Source of the DNA: Trichomonas vaginalis G3
Taxonomy: Eukaryota; Parabasalia; Trichomonadida; Trichomonadidae
Direction of reading: 5' to 3'
Length of the DNA stretch: 64,000 nucleotides
NCBI RefSeq assembly: GCF_026262505.1
Contig: NC_067204.1
Coordinates: 5,489,797 to 5,553,796 of the forward strand
This document shows, in pieces, positions 18,972 to 29,779 of this stretch. A program made the translations under genes and the position numbers. Under the pieces are notes generated by a model. That model had not been told where the DNA came from. It saw nothing but the letters and a program-made list of their open reading frames with translations, and did no database searches. Every line of letters starts with the position of its first letter. Positions within the stretch are counted from its first letter, which is position 1.

Positions 18972-20546
18972 TTATTCCTCACTGTCGTCCGTAGCTAAGT
19001 TATAGTCATCTAATCTTATTATGGGGATGCCATTAGCACGCACCTGAATGGCAAAGCAACAATCCCTCATAAATCCAATAAGTGGCTTTGGTACATTTTC
19101 AGTTGCTAGTTCAATAGGTCCTTTAACAGACAATTTGTATGTTATTGGAGCAGTAGATGTTTGACCTTGCTGGATGCAAAAGTCCACTTCTGTTGGAAAA
19201 CCACATAAGAAATGTGTGTTGTCATAGCTATCCCATTTATGTTCCACACTACCATCATCCACCAATGACCTCATAACATCTTCATTAAATCCTATCATAT
19301 CATTGTTTGTATTGCAGGCGTTCGCAACCATTTCATAAAATACAGGTCCATATGATTTTTCAGGTTCTGCAGGCATATTTCCATAAGCTCCCATGGAAAG
19401 CTGAAGATATTTAAACTTAGGGTTCTCAAAATTAACATAATAGTTGTCTTTCTTTCTAAATAGTGCCCAAATACTTTTAACATTAATAGGCGTATAAGCT
19501 GCTGTAAATGCTGCACTTGAACTATCTGTATTCTTTGAGAATGAACCGTCCATAGGAATCCAATCCATAACTTTAACAGGAAAACATAAAGCCTCGTTTG
19601 TATAATGTTCTACAAGTTCTGTATAAATGTTAGGGTCTAAAGAGAATGACTTTGGATAAATGAAACATTCATTAAAATCCATCTTTGTTCGAAATAGTTG
19701 CTGGGTTACAGTTGTAATAGTAACTGTTCCACTAGCTTCTACTGCCTTCGTTATCATAGTGAATGGTTCATTCCATGGAACAAATTTATTTGTCGGTGGA
19801 TTTGAATCTGAAGCAAATGCAACTTTAAGAGTTGGATTGAAAGCAATGATATCATTTACAGATATAGATGTGCATTGTAAGGCGTCGCTACTGAACTTTA
19901 CTTTAAGCTGAATGTTTCCTGCAAAAGCTGGAATAAATCGAATAGCTTCTAATGGAAGGAATCTTCTAACAGGAATTCTTAAACGAAGCTTAAAATCAAA
20001 TGATTTTCCTGCTGTAATTGGACTACTAACAATTTGTCCTGTTCTGCATGTTCCCGAATGACTCCATACATCTTCATGTCGAGTCTTTGAGAAAACATCT
20101 ACTTTCTTTATTTGTTCGGTAGTTTGTGAGTTTGAAGTTATATATGCTTCTTCTCTTGCGTTGTCTTGAGAATATACGATACGACCATTTGCAAGGATTT
20201 GATATCCAGCAACTGCATAGAAAGCGTCATCGAAACCAATCCAAAATCCTGGTGGGTTTGTTTTATTGGAACCTGAACCAATTTCTTTATCTACAATAAA
20301 TTGACCTTCCATTTTATACGTAATGAATGTATTGTAAAGGTCCAACATATTTTCACCAGGAGGTGAGAGATTGAATGTTACCCATGTGTTATCTTTAGCA
20401 GTTCCAGGTTGTGATGGAATCTTTGCGTCAGAATATTTTCTATTAGTGTCACCAATTTGAACTGCATTGTCTATGATATCGAAATATGAGCGAATCTGAT
20501 GAATATGCTCTGCTGGAGTAAATTCGTTTAGCTGTTCGTTCTGCAT
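18972..20546 (-). CDS. Maverick major capsid protein, double jelly-roll type (element B)
   Basis: A whole 524-residue frame from ATG at 20546, TTTTTATCTGAAGTAAATAC upstream. Length and beta-rich character fit the double-jelly-roll capsid protein assigned to Polintons. Recognisable stretches include TWVTFNLSPPGENMLDLYNT near residue 55, a basic strand FKLRLRIPVRRFLPLEAIRF near residue 190, and a second domain with KYLQLSMGAYGNMPAE near residue 385. It would form trimeric hexon-like capsomers. The copy in C (51084-52654) is about 98% similar but broken. Presence of a capsid gene supports the view that such elements are or were virus-like. Confidence 0.85.
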   Translation of the reverse strand: MQNEQLNEFTPAEHIHQIRSYFDIIDNAVQIGDTNRKYSDAKIPSQPGTAKDNTWVTFNLSPPGENMLDLYNTFITYKMEGQFIVDKEIGSGSNKTNPPGFWIGFDDAFYAVAGYQILANGRIVYSQDNAREEAYITSNSQTTEQIKKVDVFSKTRHEDVWSHSGTCRTGQIVSSPITAGKSFDFKLRLRIPVRRFLPLEAIRFIPAFAGNIQLKVKFSSDALQCTSISVNDIIAFNPTLKVAFASDSNPPTNKFVPWNEPFTMITKAVEASGTVTITTVTQQLFRTKMDFNECFIYPKSFSLDPNIYTELVEHYTNEALCFPVKVMDWIPMDGSFSKNTDSSSAAFTAAYTPINVKSIWALFRKKDNYYVNFENPKFKYLQLSMGAYGNMPAEPEKSYGPVFYEMVANACNTNNDMIGFNEDVMRSLVDDGSVEHKWDSYDNTHFLCGFPTEVDFCIQQGQTSTAPITYKLSVKGPIELATENVPKPLIGFMRDCCFAIQVRANGIPIIRLDDYNLATDDSEE

Positions 20547-20573
20547 GTATTTACTTCAGATAAAAATATCTAT

Positions 20574-21008
20574 TTACTTCATTATTCTCACTCTTCTTCT
20601 TGGCATTCGTGGTGGAAGTTGTTTCTTGACATTTTCAATGAACTGTACATTCTCTTTTGTCTCAACTTCTTTCACTGGTGGGTCAGGGTTCTTTGACTCG
20701 GTTTGTTTTTCAATGAAATTCACGAACTTTGCAATAAGCTCTTGGTTCGTTATTGAAAGTACATCTGGCTTTTTTTCTTCTGGTTCTATTGACTTTTCAG
20801 TTTGAACAGAAGGTTTTATATTGGCTTCGTGGACTTCACCCTTGCCATGCACCTTAATGTTGTCGCTTTCTGCATTCGCTAATGGAACCTTTCTTTTTCT
20901 TACGTATATTTTACCATCTTTACTCTGACTTACGTAATAGAAAGGATGTTGTATTCCTCTTGCGTCATTTAATATAATAGACTCTCGCTCTGATTTTGAC
21001 AAGCTCAT
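20574..21008 (-). CDS. 144-residue protein with FRKRK-type small domain (element B)
   Basis: Whole frame from ATG at 21008. The N-terminal 45 residues (SERESIILNDARGIQHPFYY, then SQSKDGKIYVRKRKVP) share a layout with the 78-residue gene and with 42400-42984. The middle is charged and low-complexity, a helix follows (NQELIAKFVNFIEKQTESK), and the end is very basic (KKQLPPRMPRRRVRIMK). An RNA/DNA-binding or capsid-cementing role is possible. It lies 27 bases upstream of the capsid gene on the same strand. Confidence 0.6.
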   Translation of the reverse strand: MSLSKSERESIILNDARGIQHPFYYVSQSKDGKIYVRKRKVPLANAESDNIKVHGKGEVHEANIKPSVQTEKSIEPEEKKPDVLSITNQELIAKFVNFIEKQTESKNPDPPVKEVETKENVQFIENVKKQLPPRMPRRRVRIMK

Positions 21009-21053
21009 TTTACATCGGTTAAAGTTTTAATTTTGTTTTTTATCTGCAGTCAA
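21009..21053. promoter_or_regulatory. 45-bp divergent promoter region (element B)
   Basis: Lies between the ATGs at 21008 (minus) and 21054 (plus). It contains TTTTAATTTTGTTTTTTATC before CTGCAGTCAAATG, the T-rich box followed by TCA that recurs in front of these genes. Confidence 0.5.
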
Positions 21054-21314
21054 ATGACTCAGACAAGCCCTACGGACAAGACCCAAGGGGTCATAGATGT
21101 TGAAGCATTGAAGAAAGAAATTCGTGAGCAAATTTTATCCGAACTGAAGGAACAAAAACAAGAACAAAAGCCAGAGAGACCAAAGAGAAAACTTAGTGAA
21201 AAACAACTAGCTGCGTTAGCTGCTGGAAGACAAAAGAACCCAAGACTACTGGCGAAAAAAGCTAGAGAAGAAGCTGAAGCAAAAGCTAAAGAAGCTGAAG
21301 CAAAGAAAGAGTAA
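21054..21314 (+). CDS. 86-residue lysine-rich protein (element B)
   Basis: Start chosen at ATG 21054 (MTQTSPTDK); an earlier in-frame codon is not ATG. Predicted almost wholly helical, with KLSEKQLAALAAGRQKNPRL and a tail of Lys/Glu/Ala (AKKAREEAEAKAKEAEAKKE). Such charged single-helix proteins often bind nucleic acid or act as spacers. Its TAA is followed directly by ATG, and the next gene begins 24 bases on. Confidence 0.6.
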   Translation: MTQTSPTDKTQGVIDVEALKKEIREQILSELKEQKQEQKPERPKRKLSEKQLAALAAGRQKNPRLLAKKAREEAEAKAKEAEAKKE

Positions 21315-21338
21315 ATGGTTTATTTTTATCCGAATTAA

Positions 21339-22196
21339 ATGTATAGACAAATACCTTTATCTGTTGCGTTCAGTAGTGAAAACCCTGACGTCAAAATAAA
21401 GGGGAACAGAGTAACGTTTAAGTTTCCAACAGACTGGATTGTGAACATAAATGAAGAGAAGTACATTGGCATAACATCTATGTATATAACACGTGCTTTC
21501 AGAAAGGTTGACTTTATACTTCAAGTCGAGATAGAAAATGACGAACAGTCTTTAAGCGCCCAAAACATTCACATATACAAATACTTCAATGACAGTACGA
21601 CGTTAGAAGACTGTATAATTACATTTTACGAAAATTTTCAAAAGAAGTTTAACATTGAAGTACAAACTTTACAGCCTTTACGTGATTTTCTTGCAGAACT
21701 GAAAGAAGAAGGAATTGTAGAAAGATTAATAGCTTTTCATTACGAGTTTGTAGCAAATGCTGATGGAACTCATGACTGTCAATTCATTGTATTCTCACCA
21801 TTCAATGAAGTAGCTAAAAAGAAAAAAAATCCATTACGTATAAGATTTCAAATCTCTGAACCAAGTGATGATTTCAAGAATGTTTTCAATTATGATGCAA
21901 TGCTTCCGAGGAAAAATGAATTTTCCGAAATTAGATTTCCAGGTATTTGGGATAGAAAGCAAGCTATATTATATTCAAACTTAAGTAAGGGAGTTGAAAA
22001 TGAGTTCATTGGTCATACAAGAACTTCACCACTTCCTAACCCTAAATACTATAAATTAACTGGCTTCAATCGTGAGTTTTGGATAGACATGTTCTCCACT
22101 CATGACCATAACTGCCCAGTGTTCTTACCTCCAGACCATAAGGACTGTCTCTGCATTGAAGCACAACTCTTAAACTCTACCATCGCAGTATTGTAA
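21339..22196 (+). CDS. 285-residue putative virion protein, 'YP-W-KAIG' family (element B)
   Basis: Whole frame from ATG at 21339, with TTTATTTTTATCCGAATTAA just upstream. Signature FKFPTDWIVNINEEKYIGIT at about residues 27-46, as in 11521-12402 of A. The C-terminus (DRKQAILYSNLSKGVENEFI, then FWIDMFSTHDHNCPVF) is beta-rich and ends in a strand of the type CIEAQLLNSTIAVL. A minor capsid role is plausible. B and C differ most at residues 85-140 and 200-210, while the flanks are nearly identical, which suggests selection or gene conversion. Confidence 0.65.
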   Translation: MYRQIPLSVAFSSENPDVKIKGNRVTFKFPTDWIVNINEEKYIGITSMYITRAFRKVDFILQVEIENDEQSLSAQNIHIYKYFNDSTTLEDCIITFYENFQKKFNIEVQTLQPLRDFLAELKEEGIVERLIAFHYEFVANADGTHDCQFIVFSPFNEVAKKKKNPLRIRFQISEPSDDFKNVFNYDAMLPRKNEFSEIRFPGIWDRKQAILYSNLSKGVENEFIGHTRTSPLPNPKYYKLTGFNREFWIDMFSTHDHNCPVFLPPDHKDCLCIEAQLLNSTIAVL

Positions 22197-22277
22197 ATGA
22201 CCACATGGGCTTCGCCCTTGCCGCTAGCGGCTTATTTTTATCACGAATGACCTCATTGCTGACAAAAATAAATGACC

Positions 22278-25200
22278 TCAGAACTTCAACTTACGAATAA
22301 AGCTTGTTTTAGTCGTTATTGAGAAGTTAAACTTCTCTTCAAAGCAAGGTTGACATGACTTACATAAGTCAAATCCAATCTCTTGACCATCATGAAGTGC
22401 TTTGTAAAGTTTCATTAAACTGAACTCAGAGTCTTTGTCATATGTTCCTTGCGGAACCATTAAACCTTTATCTTCATCATAGAAACACTGAACAGAGTCA
22501 GGAAACATTTCATTAGCGGTTAAAGCAATAACATCTTGCTTCACGCCTTTCATTCTGCAGTGAAATGCAACTTCATTTAAATCATTCGTGAGTAAGTCTA
22601 TGTAAGTCTTCTTTCCACAAAATATTGACTTGTATGCTAAACTTTGTTTTCCAGGTGTGATTTCTGCAAAGTCGCTATGAAATTGACCAAGGTTTTTACC
22701 ATGAGAACTCTTCCATAACGTTTCTCAAACTCTTCAGCTAAACGAGGGATATCTTCATTGTAGAGATGCATACTGTCCGTATCGCTATAAAAGATGTCCA
22801 TTCCTAAGTCCTCAGCAGTACAGAATACTTCACACATTATTCTCTTCGACATTGACAGAATGTTAACACCAAGTGGACAGAAGTTAAAGTGTCTGCAAAT
22901 GCTTTTCGTTAGCTTGAAAATAGTTTTATCTGAACCATCCAAACCTTCGAACTTCACTATATGGTTGTAGTTTCTGATGGCATATCTTATAGCATCTTTG
23001 TCATTTACTATGGTTATTTTTGACTCAATAGGAGATAGAATAGTTTTGCCATAAATACTGTTCAGAATGAGCTTTATATTTTCTTGCAAAGGATTTCCTT
23101 CTTTCTTATACTTTAACCTTAACTCAAACAACTTCTTTACTTCATCTCTTATTCTAATATCTCTGTTTCCATCGTAATAGTATCCTTGCAACACTTCACA
23201 TTTGACACCTTGATATTTTATGAGGTCTTGTAATGTTATATGGTCAACATACATTAAACAGCAAGTGTTTGAACTTCTGGGAACGTTAAGTTCTGGATTT
23301 AGTTCAGGGTCACAAACTATTAAAGGAAAGTGTCTATGTATTTCAATCTCTGTTATCTTAATGAGAACAAAGAAGCCAGACATAAACTTTTCACCAATGG
23401 GTTCCTTTTGGTCGTCATCGAATAAATGTCTCATGAGATACTCTGTGCTTAACATTTCTTTCTTCATAACCTTTGGAATACCTTCTAAAGTATAAAGTCT
23501 TGCTATAGAAACAGCAATGAGTTTCTTTTCGCTCTTTTGTTTCATGTTATCTGACAGCATACATCTTCCACCTTGAATACAGCGTCGAAATCAGCAATGA
23601 GTTTCTTTTCGCTCTTTTGTTTCATGTTATCTGACAGCATACATCTTCCACCTTGAATACAGCGTGAAATAAATTCTCTTGGTTTATTTGAGAGGTCATA
23701 TAAATTTCCATTCGGGAAGTACACTCTGTTCTCAAATAATTTGTTAGCAATTGAACAAATACTAACGTAGTCATATACGTTTAAATCAAATTCTTTCAAT
23801 ATGTCATTGCGGAACTTAACAAAACCTTCTCTTAAAATTCTTACATCTTGTTTGCAATAAAATGTGCTATACTTTTCTAAGTCGAAGTGGTTCTCATCTA
23901 TTCTGCAACCTTTGATGGAATCTATGTTTTTCATGAATGTATCTGCATCCCGGATAAACTTACATGCTTCAGAAATGACACCAGTTCTGTTGTCATTTGC
24001 TAACAAAACACTGCTGTAGTAGTTATATGGAAATACTTCTTTCGGTCCTGTTTGTAAGTTAAACATAGCAGGAAATAGTTTAAGCTTCTTATTTATAACA
24101 CTGTAAGAGTCTTTTATAATAATTGCCCTTCCTTTATATAAGCCAGTTATTTGCATTGTTCGTGAACCTTTAATGATGGGAGTTCCTTTCACTTCTGTCA
24201 TGTGTCTTAAGATGAAGTTTATATCATAACTGAGGTTATGGAAATATATTAAACTCTTGTCAGGAAGTCGCTCCAAAAATTCTGTTGCACAGTTCTGACC
24301 CCAAATGCTTTCACTCACTGAACCATCTTCACTGTCGTAACATATGTTAAAAGCTTTATGAAAGCCATCGGTACTGCACTCAAAGTCAGCAAAGAAAACG
24401 TGCTCAGGAATGAACTTGCACTTATTTTTATTTACTTCTTTTGACTCGGCTTTCTTCTTCAGTTGTACACAATACTTTGGAGCATATGTCAAATCTTTAA
24501 ATGGTGCAAGGTTCTGTTTATATAAGTCAGTCGTATATGTGAAAAGTTCTCCATAAGAAATAGGTTCGAAATATTTGCACTCCCACAATGTTTTCATAAC
24601 ATCCCATAACGGTGTTGTTCTATCATAACGAACTACATATTTGTTCTCTCTCTTTGTATAAATCTTCATCTGTTTCTCAATGTTCATTCCACCACAAGCT
24701 TTGAGAATTTCTATATAGTTGCGAATGAAATATGTTGTCATTTGTAATCTTTCATTTAGCATGTAGTGGTCTTCAACAAGAAGTAAGTCAATAGTTCGAA
24801 CAGTTTCACATTCTTTTGGTATGTATCTCGTTATTTCATTATATCTGAGTCATTGAAGTAACCAATGGTAACATTAAATGCTATACCTGTTGCGTCAGAA
24901 ATTTCTTGTACTTTACTTTGAGGAAAGTCTCTAACACGAATGACTTCTCTCATGTGGTCAATAGTTCTCTATCTACTACTGAATAGAAACAGTATTCTGT
25001 GTCATAAGTGTTGCAGTTCTTTTGTTCAGTTCATTGAAGATTTGGTAGCGCTCAAGATTTATAGGTAATGTGCAAAGATACTTCCAGAACTGACCGCTTC
25101 TCTTCTTATAAAACTTCTTTCACCATTATCTTTCCAAAAGCTTTCTATAAGTGCTGGGTTTTCCTGTTTGCTTAAGAGCTTCCAAAATGGCTTTCTGGTC

Positions 25201-26090
25201 ATTTGTCAGTGTGCTTTCATCTCTATATGTCGTCTCTTTTTTTGTTTGCCTTTCTTTACATCTGACATCGTTAAGCCTTCATATTCTGTTAAATCATACA
25301 TCTTTATTTCAGTAAGATTCTTTATGTTTGTCAAGAAGAAGTCATAGTGCATTTCAACAATACCTGCAGCATTTGCTCTATCTCTGATATAAAGTTCTCC
25401 TTCAAGAGCTGATGTAGTAATGTTCCAATATTATTGAGGTTTAACGTAGAACATTCATACTTTCCACCAAGTTATAACATACCATCCATCTTTGTTGGGA
25501 GTTTATTTTAATCTTCTCTAAGAGTCTCATGAAAACCTTACCGAAATGTTTGTGTAAGTAGTCTCTGTTTGGTTCATCTAAAGCTTCGATGTTAAAGTCA
25601 ATGAGTCTATTGCCTGACTTCACATTTCTCTTCCTATTCTCTTCATCTTTCTTTAACCATCTCTCACCTTCTTTTGGTTTGTCGTCAATGGAACGAATGA
25701 CATCGTTAGCTTTGCGAACTTGTTTCTATAGCGCTCTAAACATCTCTCTTCTTGTTGTTTCAGTGTGTCGTCTCTTCTTCTTGTTTTCACCAACGTTTGC
25801 ATTTGTTATGTCAAACATTTCTCTTCTTACTTCATGAGGTACTGAACGTCTATGATATAAGTCAATAGCAACGTCATTTAAAGGAAATGCTCTTGCATGG
25901 ACTTCGTCCTCGCCGCGTTGCGGCTTTATGAACTCATGAATTCTATCATAACTTATTTGCACCATTATAGTCTTTAATGAGTCAGCGAGTGCTTTTTTGT
26001 TTGTTGCGTAATGTTTTGCTACTTCTATGTTAGCTTCTGTAAGAAGTTTTTTATTTCCGAGTGTTCTAACTTAGACAACTTCCGATACAT
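22278..26090 (-). pseudogene. protein-primed DNA polymerase B (element B)
   Basis: Family B polymerase of the protein-primed type, about 1,250 codons including a long N-terminal extension that may carry the terminal protein. Visible motifs: exonuclease I VFFADFECSTDG (near 24370), exonuclease III YCKQDVRILREGF, motif B KLILNSIYGKTILSP, and motif C IFYSDTDSMHLY (near 22780). It copies linear element DNA from its ends using a protein primer. Transcribed towards the 21339 gene. Broken, with roughly six to eight breaks. Confidence 0.9.
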
Positions 26091-26187
26091 CTTTAGTAGG
26101 AAATAAAAAAATTATTTTTTGAAAAAAATTAGATTAGATTTTTTTAAAGTTATTTTTCAAAATATATTTAATATTTTTATTTTTTTA

Positions 26188-26663
26188 ATGAAACACATGC
26201 AAGATTGCAAGTTCTTTTCATACAATGCTCTCGCTACTGCCATCAAGAATGAGTTCAATAATGCTTCAAATGTTAATGTTATCTTTAACAAGAAGTTTGT
26301 GAAAGAATCTAAGTTTGGTCAGTATGTCAGACCATTAGCTATCGTCATTGACCGCAAACGTTATACTTCACAAGAAGAGTTAGCAGTAGTTTGAAACAAA
26401 AGAGTTTCTTCGTGAATGTCAAAGATACTCATTATACTGTCATAAAGAACTCTAACATTGACTTCTTCAGTATTGCTTTAAATCTTTCCGAACAGAAAGA
26501 ATATAAGAAGGGTGAAACAAATGTGAAATATTATCCTTCATCTCTGAAGACAATAACGAACAAAGATGTTATACAGAAATTCTTACCAAAGGTTGAAGAA
26601 GCTTCTATTGACATTGACGAAGGAAGTGAAATGGTTGAAGAAATAGACCCTGAAGCTATTTAA
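26188..26663 (+). pseudogene. 157-residue-type Maverick gene of unknown function (element B)
   Basis: Copy of the whole gene at 58271-58744, with about one break. Starts at ATG 26188 after a T-rich stretch (TATTTTTATTTTTTTA). Divergent from the polymerase. Features are described at the C copy. Confidence 0.55.
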
Positions 26664-26681
26664 GCAAAAATATATTTTTGG

Positions 26682-26897
26682 TTAGTCTTCATATCGATAT
26701 TTTACAACAATTCCCCAATGTATAAACTTTTCATACGCTTTTTCATAAGCTTTATATACCTTCAGAAATTTTGCATAATCTTTAGAAGCATTTAGATATT
26801 GTTTAAATGCTTTGTATGTCTTCAGAAATTTTGCATAATCTTTTACATGTTGTTCGTTCTCTTCTTCTGTCATGAGTTCCGAATATTCTAAATTCAT
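26682..26897 (-). CDS. 71-residue protein with an internal duplication (element B only)
   Basis: From ATG at 26897. Two adjacent helical repeats: VKDYAKFLKTYKAFKQYLNA and SKDYAKFLKVYKAYEKAYEK. The DNA repeats too (CTTCAGAAATTTTGCATAATC occurs twice in inverse sense). At the matching place C has only a palindromic site, so this gene is an insertion in B or a loss in C. Function unknown. Confidence 0.55.
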   Translation of the reverse strand: MNLEYSELMTEEENEQHVKDYAKFLKTYKAFKQYLNASKDYAKFLKVYKAYEKAYEKFIHWGIVVKYRYED

Positions 26898-26952
26898 GTT
26901 CTTTCATATGAGATAAAATTTTATAAAAAAAATAAAATTAGCTTAGATTTTT

Positions 26953-27780
26953 TTATTCTTCCTCTTTGAAGTTATCGAAATATTCTGTTATTTTTTCCTT
27001 CAGTAATGTTAAGTCTTCTTTGAATGTAAGTATTGTGCAACCTTTGATGTCATAGTGTGTTTGAGGAAGAGTATTTTTGACAATTTCCTTTATTTGCTCA
27101 TTCGGTGTCATTGAAATCGGTAAGTTTTCACGATAGAACCAGTTTCTGTCAGATTTATATATTTTAGCTAAGTCATAAAAGCTCTTGTTGTTTCTTCTGA
27201 CTAAATGCAACATAACCACATCTTTATCTTCTTCTTTCTCCAACTCTTCAGTATATATCATATACTTATAACTCTTTTCCTTTCCTTTTGGTACTGAACG
27301 CGGTATTCTTTTCTGTATGCTTTTGTCTTTGGATTCAATGACTTCATCTTTTGCTTGAAGTTTCTTTTCCATCTCTCCACGTTCTGCTTTATATAGTTCA
27401 TCTAACATCATGAAAATATAACAAGCATAACGAGGTGAAGCCCACATTGCTACAGCGTTTACTAAAAGTCTATGAACATAATAACCTTTCAAACCAGGAG
27501 CCAAATTCTTGCGATTTTCGTACGGAATCTCTTCTCTCGGTTTTCCGAGGGAAGCAATCATATGAGGAAATTCTTCTAAAAGTTCTTTTGTCTGTTGGTT
27601 TTCAAACCAATGATATGCTTGCTTTGTAGAACGAAGAGCATTCATTATACTTTGCATTTGGTACATGTCATCTTTGACTGAACGAATGAGACGTAACTGT
27701 TTGTTATACTGTATGTATTCGTATTCTTCATTTATAGCTTCATGGACTATAACTGTTGTTGTGTTCTCTGATGTTGTCAT
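26953..27780 (-). CDS. KilA-N domain protein (element B)
   Basis: The start is taken at ATG 27780 (MTTSENTTTVIVHEAINEE); longer readings use non-ATG codons. Residues about 40-140 match KilA-N: HWFENQQTKELLEEF..., then LAPGLKGYYVHRLLVNAVAM followed by WASPRYACYIFMMLDE. A helical linker follows (KLQAKDEVIESKDKSIQKR), then a roughly 100-residue C-terminal region (YKYMIYTEELEKEEDKDVVM) that I cannot name. KilA-N is a DNA-binding domain of large DNA viruses and phages. Here it could regulate element genes or the host. Reads whole. Confidence 0.85.
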   Translation of the reverse strand: MTTSENTTTVIVHEAINEEYEYIQYNKQLRLIRSVKDDMYQMQSIMNALRSTKQAYHWFENQQTKELLEEFPHMIASLGKPREEIPYENRKNLAPGLKGYYVHRLLVNAVAMWASPRYACYIFMMLDELYKAERGEMEKKLQAKDEVIESKDKSIQKRIPRSVPKGKEKSYKYMIYTEELEKEEDKDVVMLHLVRRNNKSFYDLAKIYKSDRNWFYRENLPISMTPNEQIKEIVKNTLPQTHYDIKGCTILTFKEDLTLLKEKITEYFDNFKEEE

Positions 27781-27860
27781 TACTGTCTTTACATACAAAA
27801 TAAATAAAAATAAAACTAACTTTATTTTCTGACTTTCACAAAAGACCAAAAATAAACGCT
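27781..27860 (-). promoter_or_regulatory. conserved leader and spacer between KilA-N and T5orf172 genes
   Basis: Read on the minus strand it ends TTTTGTATGTAAAGACAGTA before the ATG. The ATGTAA inside is a start codon followed directly by a stop. The same leader precedes the genes starting at 28472, 37145, 38474, 59664 and 60364. The outer part (ACTAACTTTATTTTCTGACT in plus sense) is also kept between cassettes. Confidence 0.6.
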
Positions 27861-28472
27861 TTACATGTATTTTTCAGCAACTTCGTCAAATAATTTTATA
27901 GCTTTATCTATCTCATCTACTTCAAACGTTTCTTTACCTTTCGTGGGAGCACCATACATTTTCTCAAAAACTTCAAGCAGTTCTGTTTCAGCAGCTCTCA
28001 TATCATTAACAAACACAACCTTGACTCTATTGACTGTACTGTCATATCTTTGAGTTATATTATATGTCCTTCCTATCTTATATCTTTTTGTGTTGAAGTC
28101 CTTCGGTTTCTGAACGATGTAAAGTAAGCCTTCACTGCAACGTTCCGTATCGAATGAACCATATGTTATGAAGTTATATCCAACAACTGGGTCTAACCAT
28201 AACAAAACTATTGGTATAAGACTTTTGTCTATAAGATATGCTCTTGTTCCATGAAATGCTACTGATATCATAAGCTCAGGATTTCTTGTCAAAATTTTCT
28301 GAGTTGAAGCATTTCTAACCCAGTCGTTTGTTTTCTTTCCAGATGGAGATATAATGTCTGACAAAGAATATTTGTTGTATTTCTTTGAGTATCTTACGTT
28401 TAAATCACCTATTCTAACCACTTTGGTGTCATTGTCTATCTTTCTAACTGTTTCAAACTCAATGTTTGTCAT
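27861..28472 (-). CDS. KilA-N/T5orf172 (GIY-YIG-like) fusion protein (element B)
   Basis: ATG at 28472 (MTNIEFETVRKIDNDTK). Residues 20-105 are KilA-N-like (SLSDIISPSGKKTNDWVRNA, then LIDKSLIPIVLLWLDPVVGY). Residues about 112-200 match T5orf172, a GIY-YIG-related domain: GLLYIVQKPKDFNTKRYKIG, RTYNITQRYDS, and a following AAETELLEVFEKMYG. T5orf172 linked to KilA-N is a known combination in large DNA viruses. A nuclease activity is possible but not shown. Reads whole; nearly identical copies lie at 37863 and 59753. Confidence 0.85.
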   Translation of the reverse strand: MTNIEFETVRKIDNDTKVVRIGDLNVRYSKKYNKYSLSDIISPSGKKTNDWVRNASTQKILTRNPELMISVAFHGTRAYLIDKSLIPIVLLWLDPVVGYNFITYGSFDTERCSEGLLYIVQKPKDFNTKRYKIGRTYNITQRYDSTVNRVKVVFVNDMRAAETELLEVFEKMYGAPTKGKETFEVDEIDKAIKLFDEVAEKYM

Positions 28473-28551
28473 TACTGTCTTTACATACAAAATAACTAAT
28501 GAAATTCATTATTTTTGTGCTGAATTCAATAAAAATAATGTTGAGGTGAAG

Positions 28552-28567
28552 AGGTGAGATCTCACCT
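28552..28567. promoter_or_regulatory. palindromic site AGGTGAGATCTCACCT (element B cassette)
   Basis: Perfect 16-bp palindrome flanked by GAGGTGAA on the left and two spaced TCACCT half-sites on the right. It lies about 20 bases past the stop of the 311-residue gene and about 80 bases before the KilA-N/T5orf172 ATG. Confidence 0.75.
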
Positions 28568-28586
28568 GTTTTTTTCACCTCTTTTT

Positions 28587-29500
28587 TCACAAGCGTTTTA
28601 CATGAAATTATACGATGTATATTTGAAATCCTAAACAATTTCGTAGCTTCTATTTCTTCTTTTAGTACATCAAAGTTTTAACAATGCCGAAGGTTTTTTA
28701 TATTTCTTCTTGACGTCAGACAGAAGGAAATCTTCTGCTGTTGGATAGTTTTTATTAAGAAATGTCAACATATCCATTTTATCTTCTGCTGGCTTTTCTG
28801 CTTCTTTCTTTAAGTCTGCATAGTCGTTTCGCATTCTTTCTATCTCTTTGACTGAGTAGTTATATTTTCTTATTGCTGCTTTACATTTTGAACATTGCGG
28901 CATCGTTTTTGCGTTATACATTGAAATAAAACCAGCTAGAACAACTAAGGCGTCAATGGTTTTCTTTAACTCAAAAGCTGCTGGTTTTATCTGTTCATTC
29001 ATACTTTACCTCTTCTATCTTTATCTCTTATCTGCCATACACATTTGCAACTAATGAAAAAAGTTATCGTATGTCTTAAATTCTTCGATTTTAAGTCAGA
29101 AATATTTTTATAAACCATGTCGCAATCTTTGTCCATAACTTTATGGTTGCAATGAAAACCAAGAATTCATATTTACTTTACGTATGAACTTTTTATTTCT
29201 ACTGAGTCAGTTGCTTTCTTCAATTTCTCGAATTCAGGAATAGTAGTTTTTTGTGTGAATTTCAGGAGTTTAGGAATGGTGTCATATCCTCCATTTCATA
29301 AAGATACTTTCATTTGTTTTTCATCTTTGCACTACAGTCTAAATTAACTTGTTAAAAGTTCCTGCTTTATCTTCTGGATTTCTGTTTCGAAAAGTATATG
29401 AAGAAGGAAAAGCTTTTCATTCTACTAACTTGAGTGGGTTCATGACTACGCGAGTTTGGTGCTGTAAGTTGTGGACAAAGTCATCCCGCCGTTTGGCTTG
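28587..29500 (-). pseudogene. 311-residue-type Maverick gene of unknown function (element B)
   Basis: Decayed copy of the whole genes at 38641-39576 and 60527-61468. The conserved C-terminal part (QCSKCKAAIRKYNYSVKEIE) is clear; the upstream part is strongly degraded, with several breaks, as the sequence approaches the assembly gap. Confidence 0.7.
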
Positions 29501-29652
29501 AAGATATGTTGTACTTGTAGCCGATTTGTTGAAATATATCTTTTATTAGCAAATATAAAAAAAATAAATTAATTTTAAAACACACTTGATGTTTTCTATC
29601 TTTAGGAAATTCATCTGAAAATTCGTGAGGTGAGAATACAGGCTGAGAAAAC

Positions 29653-29667
29653 GGGTGAGATCTACCC
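29653..29667. promoter_or_regulatory. imperfect palindromic site GGGTGAGATCTACCC (element B)
   Basis: A degenerate copy at the place equivalent to 61611-61624 in C, upstream of the 311-residue gene and past the integrase 3' end. Confidence 0.5.
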
Positions 29668-29779
29668 TTTCAACTAAAATATATTTTTTGGTGGTAAAAT
29701 TTATGACAAAATAATATGGTAACCAATTTATATGATATCAAATGACGTTCTCATTCATGTCTGATTTACATTCTAATGA

